Shown here in pieces: positions 16,374 to 23,272 of a stretch of 36,169 nt of DNA. Every line of letters starts with the position of its first letter. The first letter of the stretch is position 1. Below the pieces are notes generated by a model. That model made no database searches. It was not told the DNA's origin and saw nothing but the letters and a program-made list of their open reading frames with translations. Made by a program: the position numbers and the translations under genes. The stretch comes from JADFUZ01 sp034430415 (lineage in GTDB: Bacteria; Chloroflexota; Dehalococcoidia; GIF9; AB-539-J10): assembly GCA_034430415.1 (NCBI GenBank), contig DAOUEN010000054.1, positions 1-36,169 on the forward strand. Reading direction: 5' to 3'.

Positions 16374-16478
16374 CGCCAAGATGCCCCTGCAAGAATCCCG
16401 TGTTGGCCGGCTGGTGCTTACCCTTTCAGTATGCAAAACGGCGCTCTCGCGCTTGTCCTACGGCAGCGCTCCGGTGAT
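16374..16478. other. Gap between convergent HAD and larA genes
   Basis: 105 bases where two operons converge. It contains GC-rich partial inverted repeats (for example GCGCT and AGCGC) but no stem with a T run that I would call a terminator. Confidence 0.3.
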
Positions 16479-17753
16479 TCAGCCAGTTGCTTGACTCTCC
16501 AGCAAGAGGAGCACCAACGGGCCTTCCGGGATCACCGCAACCTCAGCATCATCCCCCAGTACTTCAAAGGCCCTAGCCAAGCCTTCCTCAACAGTGCCGA
16601 TTGGCGTAATCATCATGTCCTTGACTACGCTGTCTTCGAGATCCGACAACAAGTAGATATCATTCCTCAATTGCGTCCGCGCTAGTATTTGATTCTGCCA
16701 CTGAACCCCTATGGGTTCGTCGCGCCTTATCTTTTGCAGCACTTCCTTGGCAGAACTAGCCGAAGCATGCAACTCTCTGAATACCTCTGGGCCAATGCCG
16801 GTGCTGCACGAGGAGGCGATTATTATGATACCTCCGTCACGGGTTATCAGTGAGGCATTATCCATCCCTTTCACGCTCTGATATAGATCCAGGTCGAGGG
16901 GAGCTCCGCTATTTGTGGTGACCGTGATATCCACCTTGTGATCAACCTTTACCCCTGCGATGCCCTTTTCTAGCTCACAACCTCTTTCGTGTGCTCTTAC
17001 AGGATCGCCAGCCACCACATGCGTGATCTCTCTCTTCTTATTCAGAAGCACGTTCACTATGAAATCGAGCTGGGCCATCCGCGCCTGCTCCACCAGGTCC
17101 TCGTGGATCGGATTCCCCCTGAGAACACCAGCCCTGGAGCCCGGGTGTTCTATCATCTTGTACCCGTGATTCCTGTAGGCCGATCTCAGACTGAACACGC
17201 CAGGAGCCATGCTTTTCCTCCCACCAGAAAAACCAGCGAAGAAGTGTGGCTCAATGAATCCCGTAGATATTCGGAAATCCGCTTCCACTACCTTGGAGTT
17301 AATCTCAACAGGCGTCCCTCTAGAGGTGTCTCCTAGATATACGGTCTGTGCTGGATCATGGTTCAGAACAGTGTAGTTTCTGGTTATCTCCCTGCCCAGT
17401 AGTGCAACTAGCTCCTCCCCACCCAGAGGAGGATGCAAGCCAAGCGCAACGATTATGGTTATGTTCTGTCGAGATACTTCCGCCTCCAGTTCAGCCAGTA
17501 TCAACGGAAGCAGTCTGTCGTCAGGACATGCCCTCGTGTTGTCCGTGACTATGACTACAACACGGTCATCCTTGCGAACCGATTCCCGGAGAGGCAGGTG
17601 CCCTATCGGAGCTCTCAGGCTCTTCAAGATAAGGTCAGGCTCGTTTTCGGCACCTTCGACATCCTCCGTCTCCAAGACAAGGCTCAGGTTTTTCTCTGGA
17701 ACTGAGACCTTCAGGACAGAGTGCCCATATGGAAGTTCGAATTCCCTGTTCAC
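16479..17753 (-). CDS. larA: LarA-type nickel-pincer racemase (lactate racemase family)
   Basis: Interconverts D- and L-2-hydroxyacids, normally lactate, with a nickel-pincer nucleotide cofactor. 424 aa. Catalytic residues match Lactobacillus LarA with a constant shift: H107 (GLHPP), H170 (EPHFFAG), cofactor-binding K180 (SGGRKSMAPG) and H196. LarA relatives also act on other hydroxyacids, but the neighbouring lactate dehydrogenase and ETF genes favour lactate. The maturation genes larB, larC and larE are not in the window. The start is a GTG at 17753 overlapping the upstream stop as GTGA. It is the last gene of the four-gene operon, the position of lctF in acetogen clusters apart from the missing permease. 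Confidence 0.88.
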   Translation of the reverse strand: MNREFELPYGHSVLKVSVPEKNLSLVLETEDVEGAENEPDLILKSLRAPIGHLPLRESVRKDDRVVVIVTDNTRACPDDRLLPLILAELEAEVSRQNITIIVALGLHPPLGGEELVALLGREITRNYTVLNHDPAQTVYLGDTSRGTPVEINSKVVEADFRISTGFIEPHFFAGFSGGRKSMAPGVFSLRSAYRNHGYKMIEHPGSRAGVLRGNPIHEDLVEQARMAQLDFIVNVLLNKKREITHVVAGDPVRAHERGCELEKGIAGVKVDHKVDITVTTNSGAPLDLDLYQSVKGMDNASLITRDGGIIIIASSCSTGIGPEVFRELHASASSAKEVLQKIRRDEPIGVQWQNQILARTQLRNDIYLLSDLEDSVVKDMMITPIGTVEEGLARAFEVLGDDAEVAVIPEGPLVLLLLESQATG

Positions 17754-19120
17754 ATTATGGCGGTTCCTGGATTCAATATGTTGTTGGGGTCAAACAGCCT
17801 CTTCAGTCCCCTCATCAACTCCTTGGATTTCGCATCTACATATAGGTCAAACTCGCCGAGTCTCGTTTTGCCCACACCATGCTCCCCGGTTACGATTCCC
17901 CCCAAATCTGCCGCCGCCTGGTATATCTCCCTCTTAACCTCTTTGAAGACTCCCTTCTCGACTGCGTCCATCATTATGCTGGGATGCAAATTACCATCTG
18001 CCGCGTGTCCGAACGTGTGAACAGTTACGCCAAAGCGCTTCGCGATTTCCTCTATCGCATCAAAGACTCTCCCCACGTTAGCGGGAGGCACCGTTATGTC
18101 CAGTCCGTCTGCCATACGGGACTTCAACGGTGTGTATATTTCACTTCTCATCTTCAGGATCTCAGCCTGTTCCTCTCTTCTTTCGGCAATCAGAGTATCC
18201 ACAGCGCCGTTCTTCTGGCAGATTTCGGATATCTGCTCGCACTGAGAATACATATCGTCTTCACTCGAACCCGTCACTATTATTATCAAGTGAGCTTTCC
18301 CCTTTGCAGCAGGCCATTTCAGACCAAGATGCTCCGCCGATATCTCAATGACATCACGCTCCACATATTCCATGGCCAGTGGTATTACACCACTCTGCAA
18401 TATCTTGGGAACTGTGCCTATCGCAGCGTGGCGGTCATCCCACGATACGACCAGAGTTCCTGTCCCGGCAAACCTGGGGTACAAGCGGAAGATCACCTTG
18501 GTGATTATGCCCAAGATGCCTTCACTGTCTATCAGCAGGTGCATCAGGTCCAGGCCGGTGTTGTTCTTGAGCAGCTTCCCTCCCATGTTCAGTATATCAC
18601 CCGTGGGAAGCACCACCTCCAGGCCCTTGACATAGTTCCTGACCACCCCATACTTGACTGCTCTCGTCCCACCGGCATTGCAGGCAACCATGCCACCGAC
18701 CTGCGCACCTTCGTCTCCAGGGTGCGGAGGGAAAAGCAGGTTTTCATCTTCCACCGCCTTCAACAGGTCGGCTAGAGTGACTCCTGCCTGGACAACCACC
18801 ATCAGATTCTCCTTGTCCACTTCTTCAACCCTGTCCAGCCTCTCCAGAGAGAGCAATATGCCCCCCTCCACGGGAACAGCACCCCCTACCAATCCGGTTC
18901 CTCCACCTCTGGGATAAACGGGGATCTTCTCCCTGTTCGCAAGCTTCATTATCTTCGATATCTCTTCAGTGCTGGCTGGCTTCACGACCACAACATCGCT
19001 GCTGGGTTGCGGTCTGACAGTCAGGTAGGTCTCATCCATCAAGTAGCTTTCTATCTGCTCCCGTTTGGTGGTAACCCAATCCTCTCCCACTATATGCTGC
19101 AACTCTTGCACATTTGTCAT
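17750..19120 (-). CDS. lctD: FAD-linked lactate/glycolate dehydrogenase, GlcD/LctD type
   Basis: Oxidises a 2-hydroxyacid, probably lactate, with electrons passing to or from ETF. 456 aa. The PCMH FAD-binding domain (about 40-220) contains YPRGGGTGLVGGA (69-81), PPHPGDE and NAGGTRAVKYG. The FAD-oxidase C-terminal domain has the FGHAADGNLHP motif and GEHGVG starting at 412. The ATG at 19120 has AAGGAGG eight bases upstream and overlaps the etfA stop as ATGA. The direct etfB-etfA-lctD order matches the electron-confurcating lactate dehydrogenase of Acetobacterium woodii. Glycolate as substrate remains possible; no glcE or glcF is present. Confidence 0.88.
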   Translation of the reverse strand: MTNVQELQHIVGEDWVTTKREQIESYLMDETYLTVRPQPSSDVVVVKPASTEEISKIMKLANREKIPVYPRGGGTGLVGGAVPVEGGILLSLERLDRVEEVDKENLMVVVQAGVTLADLLKAVEDENLLFPPHPGDEGAQVGGMVACNAGGTRAVKYGVVRNYVKGLEVVLPTGDILNMGGKLLKNNTGLDLMHLLIDSEGILGIITKVIFRLYPRFAGTGTLVVSWDDRHAAIGTVPKILQSGVIPLAMEYVERDVIEISAEHLGLKWPAAKGKAHLIIIVTGSSEDDMYSQCEQISEICQKNGAVDTLIAERREEQAEILKMRSEIYTPLKSRMADGLDITVPPANVGRVFDAIEEIAKRFGVTVHTFGHAADGNLHPSIMMDAVEKGVFKEVKREIYQAAADLGGIVTGEHGVGKTRLGEFDLYVDAKSKELMRGLKRLFDPNNILNPGTAIM

Positions 19121-20100
19121 CCTGTCTGCCTCCTTCTAAGCTCATCAGTCAGTTTCGGTACCACTTCGTACAGGTCCCCTACAACTCCATAGTCGGCTAT
19201 CCTAAATATGGGTGCAGAGGGATCGCTATTCACAGCCACAATGATATCGGACGTCCTCATCCCTGCTAGATGCTGAGGGCTTCCCGACACGCCGCAGGCG
19301 ACATAGAGCTTGGGCTTCACTGTGTTGCCACTGAATCCCACCTGGTGTTCTTTCCCTATCCACCCATCGTCTACCAACGGCCTGCTAGAACCTATTACAC
19401 CGCCGAGAACCTCAGCCAAACCTTCTAGCATCTTGAAATCCTCTGGCTTCTTGAGACCTCGGCCCCCAGAAACAATCACATCTGCCTCCGCTATGTTAAC
19501 CCCGCTTGAACCCTCCTTGCCTACCAGGGCCAACAGCGGGTCTACAAGTTCCACGTCCTTCCTCACTACTTCTCCTCTTCTGCCCGGATCCCTCTCTCGT
19601 TTCTGCATGACCTTGTACCGAATGGTAGCCATCTGCGGCCTTGTCGAAGTTCTGATATAGGCCAGGATATTGCCGCTGAACGCAGGACGGATTTGGACCA
19701 GGTTGTCTTGCTCGTCAATGTCCAAGCCAATGCAGTCTGCTGTCAATCCCGTGCTTAGTGCCACGGCGATCCTCGGCCCTAGCGATCTGCCAAGGTGAGT
19801 CGCCCCCAGAAGCAGAATCTCCGGTCTGATCTCCTCCATGAGCCTGACAATATTGCGCTTGTAGTTGATCAGATCGAATTCTCTGAAATCTGCGTGATCA
19901 TACAGAAATACTGTGTCCGCGCCATAGTAGATGAGCTCTTGAGCTTCCTCCGCCATCTGACTGCCCAACAGAACGCTGGAGAGTTCCACGTTGAGTTTGT
20001 CAGCTATCTCTCTCCCTTTTCCTAGGAGTTCATGCGAGACCGGATGGACCTTCCCACCCCTTTGTTCCGCATAGATCATTACGCCTTTGTGGTCCTTCAT
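19117..20100 (-). CDS. etfA: Electron transfer flavoprotein, alpha subunit
   Basis: FAD-binding subunit of ETF, 327 aa. The C-terminal FAD domain shows VSGGRGLKKPEDF, GSSRPLVDDGW, QVGFSGNTVKPKLYVACGVSGS and QHLAGM, the ETF-alpha signature, followed by NSDPSAPIF. Unlike some clostridial LctC proteins it has no N-terminal ferredoxin domain. It overlaps lctD by ATGA and follows etfB closely, so the dedicated partner is the adjacent dehydrogenase. Confidence 0.93.
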   Translation of the reverse strand: MKDHKGVMIYAEQRGGKVHPVSHELLGKGREIADKLNVELSSVLLGSQMAEEAQELIYYGADTVFLYDHADFREFDLINYKRNIVRLMEEIRPEILLLGATHLGRSLGPRIAVALSTGLTADCIGLDIDEQDNLVQIRPAFSGNILAYIRTSTRPQMATIRYKVMQKRERDPGRRGEVVRKDVELVDPLLALVGKEGSSGVNIAEADVIVSGGRGLKKPEDFKMLEGLAEVLGGVIGSSRPLVDDGWIGKEHQVGFSGNTVKPKLYVACGVSGSPQHLAGMRTSDIIVAVNSDPSAPIFRIADYGVVGDLYEVVPKLTDELRRRQTG

Positions 20101-20903
20101 TGTACGTTCTCTGACAGTCCTCCTTCCTTCAGAGCGTCCGCAAGTCTTAGAGCCGTTTCCTCAGGGTTACCCCTGAAGATCTCCCCTTTTCTGCCCTCTT
20201 CGGAGGGCACTATTATCTTATTGAGCCTAGTCGGCGAGCCTTTCAACCCAAATCTACTGGCATCGGCCACGGCGGACAGCTCTTCAGCGGTACATTTCTC
20301 AATCTCCGCTTTCCTAGCCTTCAGTTTGTCGGAAAAGCTCGGAAGTCGCGGTGAATTAATATCTTTAGTTACTGTAATCAGGAGAGGAAATTTCGATTCC
20401 ATCAAATACCTATCCCCCTCCATGTCACAGACAACTACCATCTTCTCTCCAACGTTCCTTATCTCAGATACGTAGGCTACGTGCGGTATGTCGAGCCATT
20501 CCGCGATCTCAGGACCCACCTGGCCCGTATCCCCATCAACGGTCTTTTCTCCGCATACGATCAGGTCAGTCTGTCCCAATCTTTGGATGGCACTGGCCAG
20601 GGTATAGGAAGTAGCCCAAGTATCAGCACCAGCGAATGCCTTGTCAACAAGCAGAATGCCACGATCAGCTCCCCTCGATAGTGCATCTCTCAACGCCGCC
20701 TCGGCCTGCGGGGGCCCCATGCTTACCGTGGTCACAGTAGCACCCAGCTTCTCCTTGATTTGGACTGCGGCCTCCAGTGCATTCAGATCAAACGGGTTGA
20801 TTTCCCCTGGCGCTGAACTTCTGTCCACCGTGCCTTTCTCTTTATCGAATTTCACCCGCTCCATGTCTGGAACCTGTTTGATAGGGACGACAATACTGAT
20901 CAT
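20097..20903 (-). CDS. etfB: Electron transfer flavoprotein, beta subunit
   Basis: Beta subunit of ETF, 268 aa. It has the N-terminal VPIKQVPDM segment, NPFDLNALEAA, and VDGDTGQVGPEIAE, the nucleotide-binding loop (AMP in simple ETFs, a second FAD in bifurcating ones). An in-frame start 40 codons upstream is open, but ATG 20903 fits the family N-terminus and has GGAGGA upstream. It is the first gene of etfB-etfA-lctD-larA. Whether it binds the bifurcating FAD and NAD(H) cannot be settled by eye. Confidence 0.93.
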   Translation of the reverse strand: MISIVVPIKQVPDMERVKFDKEKGTVDRSSAPGEINPFDLNALEAAVQIKEKLGATVTTVSMGPPQAEAALRDALSRGADRGILLVDKAFAGADTWATSYTLASAIQRLGQTDLIVCGEKTVDGDTGQVGPEIAEWLDIPHVAYVSEIRNVGEKMVVVCDMEGDRYLMESKFPLLITVTKDINSPRLPSFSDKLKARKAEIEKCTAEELSAVADASRFGLKGSPTRLNKIIVPSEEGRKGEIFRGNPEETALRLADALKEGGLSENVQ

Positions 20904-21128
20904 ACTTCCTCCGTTATCAAGCCCAGACCTCCTGCTACTTGCTCGAGGTACACCACCCTCAATACTGAATCGCGGTGTCCGTCCAACGTTTCGGCACACG
21001 CAACTTGCAGAGAAGTACCTCACACACTACCTGCTCCGCGGAGCGAACAGCCATAACTATAGCTGAGAGAATAGACCGCCGAGAGCGACCCCGAGCAACA
21101 GAAGCACAAAACAGGCCCGCATATCAAT
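20904..21128. other. Leader region of the etf-lct operon
   Basis: 225 bases upstream of etfB with no gene. It contains a perfect 12-base palindrome, GCTCCGCGGAGC (21033-21044). TATAGT (minus strand, near 21057) is the only -10-like hexamer and lacks a -35. I see no riboswitch I recognise. Confidence 0.35.
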
Positions 21129-21379
21129 TTACATCTTTGCCCTGAATACAAACCGAACCGAACTTGCCTCCAGAAGATCAACCTGTCTAGGCACTACGAG
21201 GTCAATCCCCGGTGGACTCCCAATACATCCCCGCGTCACCACAAATCCCTTAACCGCTCCTTCGTCTTTGACAGGACTCGGTGCCTGAGCTTCGCCAACT
21301 CATCCGCATCGCCAAACGGCCCTAATATAGCATAGACACGACGTCTACTGTCAATGGACTCAAGGGCAATACAGTCCAC
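21129..21379 (-). pseudogene. Small reading frame broken by a frameshift (unknown family)
   Basis: After the rpiB stop, the minus strand has a GTG (21379) opening VDCIALESIDSRRR and continuing through GPFGDADELAKLR to a TGA at 21236-21238. In the frame one base off, 56 codons are open from 21299 to a TAA at 21129-21131, ending GIDLVVPRQVDLLEASS then VRFVFRAKM. Joining the two near 21285 gives one protein-like sequence of about 85 residues. I read this as one small gene with a frameshift, caused by mutation or by sequencing error. I do not recognise the family, and no function is claimed. A chance pair of open frames is the alternative. Confidence 0.4.
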
Positions 21380-21391
21380 AGGACGCTGAAG

Positions 21392-21832
21392 CTACTTTCC
21401 TTCCATAGCTTCAATCTTCCTTAGTCTTGCGATATGCCTGTCTCCCTCAAACACGCTGGATAAGTACGCCTCCACGATTTCCAGCACTAACCCAATCTCC
21501 ATATTTTCTCCCTTGAGACACAGAATATTGGCGTCGTTGTGTTGACGAGACCGCCGAGCCGCAAACGCATCATAGCACAAAGCTGCTTTTATGCCCTTAA
21601 CCTTATTGGCTGCTATGCTCATGCCTATGCCCGTGCCACACACCAGGATGCCTTGCTCAAAACTACCAGCGGCTACTGCTTCAGCTACCTGTCGGGCAAT
21701 ATCAGGATAATCCACAGATTCACCACTATGACAGCCAAAATCACGGTAACTATGCTGCATCCTAGAAAGAGCTTCCATGATTGCCCGCTTTACGGTCAAA
21801 CCACGATGATCACAACCTAGAGCGATATGCAT
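21392..21832 (-). CDS. rpiB: Ribose-5-phosphate isomerase B
   Basis: Interconverts ribose 5-phosphate and ribulose 5-phosphate in the pentose phosphate pathway. 146 aa from the chosen start. It has CDHRG (7-11), the catalytic Cys65 in CGTGIGM and His98 in RQHNDAN, matching C66 and H99 of the E. coli enzyme. I chose ATG 21832 because the conserved N-terminus MHIALGCDHRG begins there; ATG 21859 would add nine residues. Either start overlaps the tsaC stop by 20 or more bases, so the two genes are coupled. Confidence 0.93.
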   Translation of the reverse strand: MHIALGCDHRGLTVKRAIMEALSRMQHSYRDFGCHSGESVDYPDIARQVAEAVAAGSFEQGILVCGTGIGMSIAANKVKGIKAALCYDAFAARRSRQHNDANILCLKGENMEIGLVLEIVEAYLSSVFEGDRHIARLRKIEAMEGK

Positions 21833-22454
21833 TGTCTCTCGCCTCGCAATACTCTTCATACGCCTTGCTGATAGCGTGCTCAGCTATGATTCCATGGCGC
21901 ACAACGACCGGTATTTCGCCTGTGCCGTCCACAACTGTCGACTCCCTACCACCCGGACATTTGCCGCCGTCGATAATGAGGTCAACCTCCCTTCCTAGCT
22001 GCTGCCTGGCTTCACCAGCCGTCAAGACGCTCGGCTGGCCGCTGATGTTTGCACTGGTCCCGATCAACGGTCTCCCCAGACGCGAAATAAGGGCCAGGCT
22101 AACGGGATGCTGGGGAACTCGGACCGCCACGGTGGCTCCCATACCAAGATAGGAAGGAAGCGAAGCTCTCTTGGGCAGCACAATGGTCAATCCTCCCGGC
22201 CAGAAGCGCTCCGCCATGAATTGGGCAAATCCAGATATTGCTTCAGCTACTGTGCACACTTGAGACACATCCCCCAGAAGCAGGGGCAACGGCAAGTCCG
22301 CTGCCCGCCTCTTCACATCGTAGACCCTTCGCACGGCCCTGGAGTTGAAGGCATCAGCACCTAGCCCATATACCGTATCAGTGGGAAAGACGATCACTCC
22401 ACCTGCCCTAAGTACTACAACACCCTTCTCTATTTGTTGCTGCAGAGCGTCCAA
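21810..22454 (-). CDS. tsaC: Threonylcarbamoyl-AMP synthase (Sua5/YrdC/YwlC family)
   Basis: Makes threonylcarbamoyl-AMP for the t6A modification of ANN-decoding tRNAs. 214 aa, the single YrdC domain without the Sua5 extension. It shows FPTDTVYGLGADA, KRRAADLPLPLLL, WPGGLTIVL, VAVRVP and GTSANISG, then the C-terminal ESTVVDG and VVRHG. The start is a TTG at 22454 with AAGAGA just upstream; no ATG is nearby, and the family N-terminus fits. It lies 15 bases after the MBL gene and overlaps rpiB. Confidence 0.93.
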   Translation of the reverse strand: MDALQQQIEKGVVVLRAGGVIVFPTDTVYGLGADAFNSRAVRRVYDVKRRAADLPLPLLLGDVSQVCTVAEAISGFAQFMAERFWPGGLTIVLPKRASLPSYLGMGATVAVRVPQHPVSLALISRLGRPLIGTSANISGQPSVLTAGEARQQLGREVDLIIDGGKCPGGRESTVVDGTGEIPVVVRHGIIAEHAISKAYEEYCEARDNAYRSRL

Positions 22455-22469
22455 TCTCTTACGCTGGCT

Positions 22470-23201
22470 TCAGCCAATGCTGCCTGCTAGTCTCAATTCA
22501 GGTTCATGCAGAGGCAGCACGATATCAGCCGCTTCCTTAATTCTCAACGTACTATCATAGGCTACACGAACATCGGTGTGGATCCCTGGAGGAATTACAG
22601 GCAGTTCTTCTTTGATTGGGGAGGGGGGCTCGAAGTTCTCGCGGATGCTACACAAGCCGGCGATCACGGCAACACCTCTGGCGGTCTTGACAACCACCGC
22701 CTGCCCACCCGGAGAATGACCCGGCGTGGCAAGCAGGGATACTCCCTCACATATCTCCACATCTCCCACCACTACTTCGAAATCCAGGTCTTCGAAGAAC
22801 TCTCTAGAGTAGAGCGGCACAAACAAAGGGTGAGGGTTCCGAGCAAATTCAAGTTCAGCCTGTTGCACCATAACCTTTGTACTGGAGAGCTTCCTTGCCT
22901 GCGCTATGTGGTCATGGTGAAGATGAGTGGCAACAACGAGGTCGATATCGCCAAGGCTTATCCCCAATTCACCCAATCCTGACTCGAGGCTCTGGATCTC
23001 CCTGACCGGAATGCCTCTGACCTTCGTGTAGTACTCGACGCTGGGGCCGGCATCCACCAAGATCCTATCCCTTGCTCCCTCGATATACCATGTGTACACA
23101 ATCAGGGTTATTGGCTGACCGGAATTGAAGGCATTTGTCATTCGAGACTTGTCAAGCTCGAACTCGAGCAGGGGTATTGGATAGATAATGCAATTACTCA
23201 T
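22470..23201 (-). CDS. Metallo-beta-lactamase-fold hydrolase, AHL-lactonase-like
   Basis: Zinc hydrolase fold, 243 aa, most like the N-acyl homoserine lactonase family in its N-terminal PIPLLEFELDKSRM segment. Metal motif THLHHDH supplies H93, H95, D97 and H98, with H162 in TPGHSPGG and H232 in LPLHEP. The bridging Asp expected in a GD motif is not there; the position reads IAGLCS (180-185). Real substrate unknown. ATG 23201 is preferred over the GTG two codons upstream and follows a GGGGGG run. It has its own TATAAT promoter, divergent from guaA. Confidence 0.8.
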   Translation of the reverse strand: MSNCIIYPIPLLEFELDKSRMTNAFNSGQPITLIVYTWYIEGARDRILVDAGPSVEYYTKVRGIPVREIQSLESGLGELGISLGDIDLVVATHLHHDHIAQARKLSSTKVMVQQAELEFARNPHPLFVPLYSREFFEDLDFEVVVGDVEICEGVSLLATPGHSPGGQAVVVKTARGVAVIAGLCSIRENFEPPSPIKEELPVIPPGIHTDVRVAYDSTLRIKEAADIVLPLHEPELRLAGSIG

Positions 23202-23219
23202 GGCCACCCCCCTACTTCC

Positions 23220-23248
23220 TTGACGGCATTATAGCACAGTGCTAAGCT
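23220..23248. promoter_or_regulatory. Divergent promoter region between the MBL gene and guaA
   Basis: Minus strand: TATAAT (23228-23233) preceded by TGC, an extended -10 facing the MBL gene. Plus strand: TTGACG (23220-23225), 17 bases, TAAGCT (23243-23248) also preceded by TGC, facing guaA. The two -10 elements meet in a perfect palindrome, TAGCAC-A-GTGCTA (23232-23244), so the promoters cannot be occupied at once. Confidence 0.55.
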
Positions 23249-23272
23249 TCGGCACGTAGTCGCCACCCTGAA

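Noticed and set aside
16479..17753. larA product as a generic DUF2088 protein
   Set aside because: All four LarA catalytic positions align with a constant shift and the neighbours fit lactate metabolism, so the specific call is preferred.
17879..18775. 298-codon open frame on the plus strand
   Set aside because: It is antisense to lctD, whose FAD-binding and GEHGVG motifs are intact. Its translation has no recognisable domain and is rich in His, Tyr and Gln as expected of a shadow frame.
21324..21354. TTGACA followed by TGCTATATT on the minus strand, as a promoter for etfB
   Set aside because: Spacing is 19 bases, it would give a leader of more than 400 bases, and the sequence lies inside the coding-like frame that begins at 21379 (encoding IDS and VYAIL), so the match is more likely coding sequence.
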